A DNA stretch of 48,082 bases. Origin: Saprospiraceae bacterium (lineage in GTDB: Bacteria > Bacteroidota > Bacteroidia > Chitinophagales > Saprospiraceae). How positions within the stretch are numbered: position 1 is the first letter of the stretch; every line of letters starts with the position of its first letter. The stretch covers positions 1 through 48,082 of the forward strand of contig JAJTER010000004.1 in NCBI GenBank assembly GCA_021299835.1, in the 5' to 3' direction. The notes under the pieces are model-generated. The model was not told the DNA's origin. It made no database searches and saw only the letters and a list, made by a program, of their open reading frames with translations. Both the position numbers and the translations under genes were made by a program. Below, piece by piece: positions 41,890 to 48,082 of this stretch.

Positions 41890-42624
41890 CTACTCTGGTC
41901 TCTTAGTCCATATTTCATGCATAGGTTCTCCATTGCTGGAATTTCCCTGATGGAACCAATCATTTCCCTTAATATTATATTTAAATGGAAGTTTTGCCCC
42001 TACTCTACCTGAATTTCTTGAAAAAAATTCAATTTGCTCTATGTAAGCACCTGTATTATCAGCTATATATTTTCCGCCTCCTGTACCACTAAATTCAAAA
42101 GTCTCCTTATTAAATGCTATCCATTGAAAGTGTCCATCTAACAACATTTTCATGGTAATTCTTGGAACATCAATTCTTCTTCTACTCTCGCCCTGATCTG
42201 TAACCCTGCCAGCCATTAAAAAGGCGCCTTCAAAGTTTTGATCTTCCTTTGTTACTTTTTCCAAATCAAGTTTTATCCCGTTATCAAAAATAACCATACA
42301 ACGATTCCCTTTCAGTTGAAATGTTCCTTTTAAGGTTTTTAGTGAGTCTTTCGCTATCGCCGAATTAAATTCCAGGTTCACTGTGAAATTCTTACCTTCT
42401 GTTGTTAACCCCCCCCCTACTGTATAATTAAAAGAAGCAGGAGCAGAATTAAATATGGTAAGAATAAAATAGGAATCTTTTATCAGTAACCTTGACGTTT
42501 GCGTTGAGGTGTCATTCTTCTCCGTTTTTTCATATACACCATTGACCCACTGGCCAGACAAAGTGTTGGTATTAAAAAAAACAGTTAATAATAGCAGATT
42601 GAAAAATAATTTCATTGTATTCAT
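41890..42624 (-). CDS. Secreted lipocalin-like protein with a G9 tract
   Basis: A 244-residue exported protein; the signal peptide ends near NTLSGQ (20-25), with Met1 or Met4 as the start. The mature part is beta-rich (WVNGVYEKTEKNDTSTQTSRLLIKDSYFILTIF) and has two lipocalin-like segments, one near residues 27-120 and one near 150-235 with FEFSGTGGGKYIADNTGAYIEQIEFF. I do not recognise a catalytic motif. The coding strand contains nine consecutive G residues, encoding Gly70-Gly72 (GTA-GGG-GGG-GGG-TTA), an unusual homopolymer for this AT-rich DNA; gain or loss of one G would truncate the protein. It ends 14 bp after the shared terminator. Confidence 0.7.
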   Translation of the reverse strand: MNTMKLFFNLLLLTVFFNTNTLSGQWVNGVYEKTEKNDTSTQTSRLLIKDSYFILTIFNSAPASFNYTVGGGLTTEGKNFTVNLEFNSAIAKDSLKTLKGTFQLKGNRCMVIFDNGIKLDLEKVTKEDQNFEGAFLMAGRVTDQGESRRRIDVPRITMKMLLDGHFQWIAFNKETFEFSGTGGGKYIADNTGAYIEQIEFFSRNSGRVGAKLPFKYNIKGNDWFHQGNSSNGEPMHEIWTKRPE

Positions 42625-42683
42625 ATTTATTAAGTTTAAGGTTCATTGACTAAATTACGGATTAATCTTTATAATCTTTTCGA

Positions 42684-42691
42684 TAACTTTG
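42684..42691 (+). promoter_or_regulatory. -7 promoter element for the Gfo/Idh/MocA operon
   Basis: TAACTTTG is an exact TAnnTTTG, 22 bp before the oxidoreductase ATG at 42714. Confidence 0.45.
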
Positions 42692-42713
42692 AGCAAACTG
42701 AAAATTAATCCTT

Positions 42714-43730
42714 ATGATACAAGTCGCTATTATTGGTTACGGTCTCTCCGGGCAAACGCTACAAGCTCCATTTTTTGATTATAATACTGAATTTAATATT
42801 CGACGCATTGTAACAAAGAATCAGGATCCCTGTATTCGTTTTCCTAATTGTATTCATACGTTGAGTATTGAAGAAGCTGTTTCCGACAAGCAAATTGATT
42901 TGGTGAGTATTACTTCACCAGATGACACCCATTTTAATTATGCAAAAATGGCCCTTGAAGCTGGTAAACATATACTGGTTGAAAAACCATTTACCTCAAC
43001 CGTTGAGGAAGCAGAAATCCTTTTCGAACTAGCAGAACAAAAGAATAAAAAGATCTTCGTATTTCAAAATCGTAGATTTGACAGTGATTTTCAAACGGTC
43101 AAAGCCGTTCTTGATAGTGGTGTTTTAGGTAAAATCATACGGTATGAAGCTCATTATAACCGACTTTCCACGCAATTGAGCGTAAAAAAGTGGAAAGAAG
43201 AAATTACCCCATCCAGTGGCATTCTCTATGGTTTAGGTCCTCATATTTTAGACCAGGCGCTTTCATTATTTGGTACGCCAAATGAATTTTGGGGTAAAAC
43301 CTACATTCAAAGAAATGCGTCCATTATTGATGATGCTTTTGATGTTCATTTAGGATACGGAAGAACGCAGGTTTATCTATCCTCCAATATGTTTATGCGG
43401 GAGGAAACACCGAGATATATTATTCATGGTGAAAATGGTTCTTTTGTGAAATATGGTATTGATCAGCAAGAGGATCATTTGAAAGTTGGACTTATGCCAG
43501 GCATGAAGGGTTTTGGTATGGAAGAACCTAAATATAATGCCCGATTAAATGTAGATAATGGATACTATGTTTTTAAAGGCGAAATTGAATCGAAAGTTGG
43601 TAATTGGAATATGCTATTTAATCATATTGCCTCTGTGATTCTCGATAATAAACCCTATTTAATTGAAAAATCCCATATTCTGGATCAAATAAACATCCTT
43701 TCTTCCGTTAAATCAAAAGCAAATGTCTGA
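42714..43730 (+). CDS. Gfo/Idh/MocA-family NAD(P)-dependent oxidoreductase
   Basis: A 338-residue cytosolic enzyme. The Rossmann start is MIQVAIIGYGLSGQTLQAP (GxGxxG-like GYGLSG), the nicotinamide-side motif is EKPFTST with catalytic-type Lys91, and the C-terminal alpha/beta domain shows GILYGLGPHILDQALSLFG. Relatives oxidise or reduce sugars, inositols or biliverdin-like compounds; the substrate is not evident. It overlaps the acetyltransferase gene by 8 bp, so the pair probably modifies the same sugar or polyol, as inference. Confidence 0.9.
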   Translation: MIQVAIIGYGLSGQTLQAPFFDYNTEFNIRRIVTKNQDPCIRFPNCIHTLSIEEAVSDKQIDLVSITSPDDTHFNYAKMALEAGKHILVEKPFTSTVEEAEILFELAEQKNKKIFVFQNRRFDSDFQTVKAVLDSGVLGKIIRYEAHYNRLSTQLSVKKWKEEITPSSGILYGLGPHILDQALSLFGTPNEFWGKTYIQRNASIIDDAFDVHLGYGRTQVYLSSNMFMREETPRYIIHGENGSFVKYGIDQQEDHLKVGLMPGMKGFGMEEPKYNARLNVDNGYYVFKGEIESKVGNWNMLFNHIASVILDNKPYLIEKSHILDQINILSSVKSKANV

Positions 43731-44304
43731 GAAGGAAAAAATGTTAGCCGGCTTAACCTATAATTCCAGGGATCCTGAATTATTGGAACGATATTATGTT
43801 GCCAGAAAATTATTGGCAAACCTAAATAATTCATATCCCATTGATGCTATACAACGAAATGAGTTATTTACTTTATTATTGGGTAGAATTGGCGATAATG
43901 TATGGATTGAAACCCCATTTTTTTGTGATTATGGAGAACATATTTTTATTGACGAAGGTACTTTCATTAATGTAAATGCTATTTTTCTGGATAATAATAT
44001 CATAAAAATCGGGAAAAATGGCTTAATCGGTCCCGGTGTCCAATTATTGACTGCCAGTCATCCCCTAAGTGCAAGGGAAAGATTAATCACTTCAAATGAA
44101 AATCTAAAAACAAGTTATAAGACTTTTTCAAAACCAATTCAAATTGGGGATAATTGCTGGATTGGTGGCAATTCGGTTGTTTTACCTGGCATAACCATTG
44201 GTAATAATGTCACGATTGGCGCTGGAAGTGTAGTTACAAAAGATATTCCAGATAACATGCTTGCTTTTGGAAATCCTTGTAAAATCATTCGTCCAATTCC
44301 CTGA
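43723..44304 (+). CDS. Sugar O-acetyltransferase (maltose/galactoside type, left-handed beta helix)
   Basis: A 193-residue trimeric enzyme that uses acetyl-CoA. The N-terminal Mac domain reads EKEKMLAGLTYNSRDPELL; the hexapeptide helix includes NVNAIFLDNNIIKIG, GPGVQLLTASHPLS (with catalytic His in the ASHPLS segment) and IGDNCWIGGNSVVLPGITIG. Length matches Maa/LacA (about 183-203). It is translationally coupled to the upstream oxidoreductase. The last codons form one arm of a 14-bp inverted repeat. Confidence 0.92.
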   Translation: MSEKEKMLAGLTYNSRDPELLERYYVARKLLANLNNSYPIDAIQRNELFTLLLGRIGDNVWIETPFFCDYGEHIFIDEGTFINVNAIFLDNNIIKIGKNGLIGPGVQLLTASHPLSARERLITSNENLKTSYKTFSKPIQIGDNCWIGGNSVVLPGITIGNNVTIGAGSVVTKDIPDNMLAFGNPCKIIRPIP

Positions 44305-44338
44305 TTCATTCTGTTACATCAAGAAATTGGACGAATGA
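44285..44338. repeat. Perfect 14-bp inverted repeat at a convergent gene end
   Basis: TCATTCGTCCAATT at 44285-44298 (inside the acetyltransferase 3' end) is perfectly repeated inverted at 44325-44338, with 26 bp between. There is no T-run after either arm, so it is not a standard terminator. Confidence 0.8.
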
Positions 44339-44352
44339 AGTTGGATAAGAGA

Positions 44353-45258
44353 CTATTTCTGAGGTTGTCTGCTTGAACTCTTTTCTTTGGTTGGGAAATT
44401 TGAAGGTACTGCTTGAGTAACCTTACCTGAAGCCACCCACTCTGTACCTCTTTGTAACAATGTAATGAAACCGACACAATGCATAGAATAATCCTCATGA
44501 CCCATCATATTATGGAAAATTTTTCCCTTCCCATAATTTAGTGTCAAAACGCTGGGTTCATGCCTTCCCGTCCCCTTCTGATCTTTTGAACTATAAGCCG
44601 TTGCCAGAATATTCATGTTAATAGCTGGTCCGCGCATCAAATCATACAATTCATCTTTAGTATGTAACCATTCCATTGGAAGACCTTTCATAATAGGGTG
44701 TTCCTCAATTCTTGTCTTAATAACAAATTCATGTTGTGTTCCATGGTGTCCACCAGGTCCCGGTGAATTATCCCTAATTAACTCATCCTTTTCATTATAA
44801 TAGACATAAGGGCCGTCTTTTTCCGTCCTTTTCTCCCAACCACCTAAACCAATCATTTCGTTATATGCCTTCCAATATGGAAATGAATTATCTGCCGCAT
44901 GTATTATTACAAGCCCGCCACCTTTAGCAACAAATTTCTCTAAGGCCAGTTCGGTTTGTCTTGGCCACGATTTGCCATTATAATTGGAAAGAATTACGTC
45001 ATATCCTTTAAAGGAAGGCATAAATTGATCTAATGAGGAATCTTTTGGAGGTGCAGTTAACACATCGACCATAAATAGACCTGTTTCTTCTAAATATCCT
45101 TTCATAATGGGGGTGGTAATGGCCCATTTGTGGTTGTTCTGCCCATCAATAATCAATATTTTCCATTTTGGAGGAGCTGAATGGGAAACAGCAGACGCAT
45201 TTAGGGTAAAAAAAGAAAAGCATAAAACGCTAAGTAAAAAGACAAGATTATTTTTCAT
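44353..45258 (-). CDS. Exported ThuA-domain protein
   Basis: A 301-residue secreted protein with a signal peptide (1-24, ending LNASAVS). The ThuA (glutamine-amidotransferase-like fold) domain carries WKILIIDGQNNHKWAITTP, GGGLVIIHAADNSFPYW, GGHHGTQHEFVIKT and HNMMGHEDYSM. ThuA was first found with trehalose utilisation, and exported versions in Bacteroidota occur with carbohydrate genes; the reaction is unknown. It follows the sialate O-acetylesterase gene by 16 bp on the same strand, so the two are likely one operon. The C-terminus is a polar tail (TKEKSSSRQPQK). Confidence 0.9.
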   Translation of the reverse strand: MKNNLVFLLSVLCFSFFTLNASAVSHSAPPKWKILIIDGQNNHKWAITTPIMKGYLEETGLFMVDVLTAPPKDSSLDQFMPSFKGYDVILSNYNGKSWPRQTELALEKFVAKGGGLVIIHAADNSFPYWKAYNEMIGLGGWEKRTEKDGPYVYYNEKDELIRDNSPGPGGHHGTQHEFVIKTRIEEHPIMKGLPMEWLHTKDELYDLMRGPAINMNILATAYSSKDQKGTGRHEPSVLTLNYGKGKIFHNMMGHEDYSMHCVGFITLLQRGTEWVASGKVTQAVPSNFPTKEKSSSRQPQK

Positions 45259-45274
45259 AAAACTAATTTAAGAA

Positions 45275-47233
45275 TTAATAAAAGCGAGAGAGAGCTGTTT
45301 TACCAGGTAAATTATCCGTTCTGAACGGAGAAGCAGGCAAACCATCCTTATTAAAAAGATTTGCTTCCACCGGAGAATCAGACCAACCATATCGAACTAT
45401 GACAGGATTTAAACCATTTGGGTGATATACTTCCACCTTATCGGCCACAATAACAGCTTTTGCAAAATAAAAAACACCATCTGAAGATGCCACTTCAAAT
45501 CCTTTCAGATAACCATATTTGTCCTTTGCTATTAAACCTGAACCTATATGTTTAAAAGTAAGAACCGCCTTATTCTTTATTTGCACCATTTTTTCAAATA
45601 TTGGTCCACTGTAAACAATGTCCTTATTATAGGCCAATTTTTCGGCTGAAAGAGCCATTCTAATGCCAACATCCTTTTTATTTAATGGATGAATATCATT
45701 TGGATCACCAACATCAGTTATAACAGCCATTCCTGTTTTTGGTAAAGTTAGTGTTTTCAATTGGGCTTCTCTCAATTCAGCCCAGGGAGATCCAGTATTA
45801 CTATCATTAAAAGGGCCATAACTGGACAATTGGGCAAAAATAAAAGGAAATTCATCTTTCCATTTGGACCGCCAATCCTGAATCATTAATGGGAAAGATA
45901 TTTCATATTCTTTGGCCCGACCAGCGTTTGATTCACCTTGATACCAAATAACCCCAGCCATTGGAAATCCTTGAATGGGTGCAATCATCCCATTAAAACA
46001 CAAAGTACCCTGATTATTCATCCATTTTTCGTACCTCCTTTTTGCCGACCAATCAGGATGAATCTTCCATTCTTTATCCATTAGCGGTATTTTAGCGGCT
46101 GGAAAATCCAGACTAAAATCCTGTTTAGGACCATCAAACCCCATATAGCCGTAAGTTACCCGATTATTTTCCCCAAAATGAATCAGTAATGAATTTTCCC
46201 CTTCCTTGAAGGTATTTGCGGGAATTGAAAATTGAATATGATCCCCATAAAAACCATGATGTACTAATTTACCATTCACATATAATTTGAATACACTTCT
46301 ATTTTTACCAAATCTAAAAGTTGCTAACTGGTTAATGAGCGCTTTATCCACATTTATTTTTCTAAAAATAAAAGCATTTCCCCGAAAGGAAGAAATTCCT
46401 TTCCAATCCCATTGTCCAGTCGGATCCTTCGACATCCATTTTTCTGCATTAAATTCAGGCGAATAAAAGGATTTATAGTCAATTTGGTTGATATCAAAAT
46501 TTTCCTTACCATGAAAAATGGCCAGCGTTTTTTTCTCCCAAAAAACAGAATCCTCTGCCCAACTTTTAGGCATTTCTTCCGCGTATTTCTTAAAAACAGT
46601 AGATTCAAGTAAACCTGAGTGACTTATCCAGGTTTCCACATGCGTACCACCCCATGAGGAATGAATTAACCCAATGGGAACTTGCAGGTCTTGCTGTAAT
46701 TTCCTGGCAAAATAATAACCCACCGCTGTAAAATTTCCTGCATTTTCAGGATTTGCCAATTTCCAACCTTTCGATTCAAAATCGGTATTTGGAGTGAAGG
46801 ATAGTGTTTTAGGTACTTCAATTTGTCTGATTAAAGGATTATTGGCAGCCTTAATCTCCTCTTCACCACCTAAAGATTGCCTTAACTTCCATTCCATATT
46901 TGACTGACCGGAGCATAACCAAACCTCCCCAATCAAGATATCCGAAACTTGAATGACTTCATCTTTATCTGAAACAGATAAAGTTAATGGAGAACCAATA
47001 TTTCTAGCTGGAAAAGATACTTCCCAACGACCCGATGTGTTCGTTTTAACCTCCATTTCCTGATCGGCAAACTTTATTTTTACCATAGTTTCAGGAGAGT
47101 TAAATCCCCAGAAAAGGATGGGTTTATTTCGCTGAAGCACCATGTGGTCTCCAAATATAGAAGCCAATCTAAGTTGCGCGGATGATATAAAAGGAAGAAA
47201 CATTATAAAAACAAAAAAAGTAAAGATTCTCAT
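45275..47233 (-). CDS. Sialate O-acetylesterase family protein (SGNH hydrolase)
   Basis: A 652-residue exported esterase. I use ATG 47233 (MRIFTFFVFIMFLP), which begins the signal peptide; the open frame extends ten residues further upstream. An N-terminal beta domain with FGDHMVLQRNKPILFWG precedes the SGNH domain: nucleophile Ser111 in CSGQSNMEWKL, then GVIWYQGESNAG and a closing DVGDPNDIHPLNKKDVG with the Asp-His pair. A galactose-binding-like insertion (about 270-360) includes WKGISSFRGNAFIFRK. These enzymes remove O-acetyl groups from sialic acid or from plant xylan-type glycans. It is the first gene of an operon with thuA. Confidence 0.92.
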   Translation of the reverse strand: MRIFTFFVFIMFLPFISSAQLRLASIFGDHMVLQRNKPILFWGFNSPETMVKIKFADQEMEVKTNTSGRWEVSFPARNIGSPLTLSVSDKDEVIQVSDILIGEVWLCSGQSNMEWKLRQSLGGEEEIKAANNPLIRQIEVPKTLSFTPNTDFESKGWKLANPENAGNFTAVGYYFARKLQQDLQVPIGLIHSSWGGTHVETWISHSGLLESTVFKKYAEEMPKSWAEDSVFWEKKTLAIFHGKENFDINQIDYKSFYSPEFNAEKWMSKDPTGQWDWKGISSFRGNAFIFRKINVDKALINQLATFRFGKNRSVFKLYVNGKLVHHGFYGDHIQFSIPANTFKEGENSLLIHFGENNRVTYGYMGFDGPKQDFSLDFPAAKIPLMDKEWKIHPDWSAKRRYEKWMNNQGTLCFNGMIAPIQGFPMAGVIWYQGESNAGRAKEYEISFPLMIQDWRSKWKDEFPFIFAQLSSYGPFNDSNTGSPWAELREAQLKTLTLPKTGMAVITDVGDPNDIHPLNKKDVGIRMALSAEKLAYNKDIVYSGPIFEKMVQIKNKAVLTFKHIGSGLIAKDKYGYLKGFEVASSDGVFYFAKAVIVADKVEVYHPNGLNPVIVRYGWSDSPVEANLFNKDGLPASPFRTDNLPGKTALSRFY

Positions 47234-47290
47234 GATGAATATGGCATAGTTTAAAAGAAACAATCTAATTTAGAAAAAATATTCATAATT

Positions 47291-48082
47291 ATGAAATTAA
47301 CCCAACAAATGAAAATACAAATTTCATTTTTAATCCTCTTTTTGCACTGGCAAATGAACCCAAACCAACTATCAGCTCAACCCACTTTGCCCTTTACCAA
47401 AGGAGTCAATTTAACCAATTGGTTTCAAGTTAACGAGGTTGGACAAATACAGATTAATAAATACACTAAAAAAGATTTTGAACAAGTGAAATCATTGGGT
47501 TGTGATGTCATCAGATTACCCATTCATCTACATTCCCATACTTCAGGTCAGCCAAATTTCGAGGTGAATCCTCTACTGTTTGAATTTCTTGATGAAATAG
47601 TAGCTTGGGCAGAAGATTTGAATATGCATCTCATTCTGGATAATCATACGTTTGACCCCTCAGGTTTTACACCGTTAAATATTGACTTACCGCTTTTAAA
47701 AATTTGGCCTCAAATAGCCAGCCATTTCAATGGAAAATACAAACATATTTATTTTGAAATTTTGAATGAACCAAACGGCATAACGGATGCTGCGTGGAAT
47801 CAAATCCAGGGAAAAGTAGTAACTGCCATTAGACAAGTCAATAAAGAACATACCATTATTGTAGGGCCTGCGAATTGGAATAATTATCAAAATTTAAAAT
47901 CAATGCCTGTTTATGAGGATAAGAATTTAATATATACCTTCCATTTTTACGAGCCCTTTCTGTTTACTCATCAGGGAGCCAGTTGGACAACACCTACCAT
48001 GAGTCCGTTAAAAGATGTACCCTTTCCATATCAAAAAGCAAAAATGCCTGTTTTTCCCGCTCAACTTAAAGGCACCTGGGTT
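47291..48082 (+). CDS. Glycoside hydrolase family 5 enzyme, N-terminal part (cut by window edge)
   Basis: The frame from ATG 47291 stays open for 264 codons to the window edge. A signal peptide (about 1-29, ending NQLSAQ) is followed by the GH5 barrel: GVNLTNWFQV (38-47), VIRLPIHLH, LILDNHTFD and acid/base Glu160 in YFEILNEPNG, then IIVGPANWNN and FHFYEPFLFTHQG. The nucleophile Glu lies beyond the window. The sequence resembles endoglucanases and related beta-glucan-active GH5 enzymes. It is divergent from the esterase gene with 57 bp between, so this end of the window looks like a carbohydrate-degradation region. Confidence 0.92.
   Translation, partial: MKLTQQMKIQISFLILFLHWQMNPNQLSAQPTLPFTKGVNLTNWFQVNEVGQIQINKYTKKDFEQVKSLGCDVIRLPIHLHSHTSGQPNFEVNPLLFEFLDEIVAWAEDLNMHLILDNHTFDPSGFTPLNIDLPLLKIWPQIASHFNGKYKHIYFEILNEPNGITDAAWNQIQGKVVTAIRQVNKEHTIIVGPANWNNYQNLKSMPVYEDKNLIYTFHFYEPFLFTHQGASWTTPTMSPLKDVPFPYQKAKMPVFPAQLKGTWV

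Overview
The window comes from an AT-rich member of the Bacteroidota, most plausibly the Saprospiria/Chitinophagia side. The evidence is a type IX secretion and gliding locus (porV, porU, a PorP/SprF-like porin, a GldJ-type lipoprotein), a TonB receptor with an N-terminal carboxypeptidase-regulatory domain, a bacilliredoxin-like YtxJ, and upstream elements matching the Bacteroidota -7 box TAnnTTTG instead of a sigma70 -10 box. The assignment rests on gene content and promoter style; there is no rRNA in the window.

Layout. 1-1511: the N-terminal part of a TonB-dependent receptor, cut by the window edge, diverging from a small secreted DUF3299-like protein. 1519-6558 (minus): a SusA-like GH13 amylase; a TPR membrane protein, ribH and a metallo-beta-lactamase-fold hydrolase as one operon; and pdhA. 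6703-15860: recF, a gamma-glutamyltransferase, a translationally coupled acyltransferase/TauE-SafE pair, a lipocalin-like lipoprotein, a lipoprotein with six 41-residue repeats, KDPG aldolase plus TesB, YbaK and YtxJ. 15868-23721: an ABC1/UbiB kinase, an MscS channel, a ZIP transporter, a LytS/LytTR two-component pair, a DEAD-box helicase and MsrB. 23895-27182: a 1,009-residue Asp-box propeller protein and two tRNAs (Val-GAC, Pro-GGG), separated by two facing terminators. 27532-31013: a phosphodiester-glycosidase-like protein, xseA-xseB, folK and a deoxynucleoside kinase. 31003-41875: RhaM-like mutarotase, a degenerate arginase-fold protein, murF, gldJ, a PorP/SprF-like protein, porU and porV. 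41890-48082: a lipocalin-like secreted protein with a G9 tract, a Gfo/Idh/MocA oxidoreductase plus acetyltransferase, sialate O-acetylesterase plus ThuA, and the start of a GH5 glycoside hydrolase.

Most genes are housekeeping or envelope genes in short operons; I see no insertion sequence, prophage, CRISPR array or defence island. The clearest functional theme is the T9SS/gliding locus: PorU is the sortase, PorV its shuttle, GldJ the structural lipoprotein, and PorP/SprF an outer-membrane partner. The right end and the GH13 gene point to polysaccharide use, although no SusC/SusD pair is visible.

Points most worth a second look: an apparently metal-less arginase-fold protein beside the gliding genes; a G9 homopolymer inside a secreted-protein gene; a candidate minus-strand small transcript between the ZIP and LytS genes with a -7 box, a five-codon ORF and a strong terminator; and a perfect 14-bp inverted repeat at a convergent gene end.
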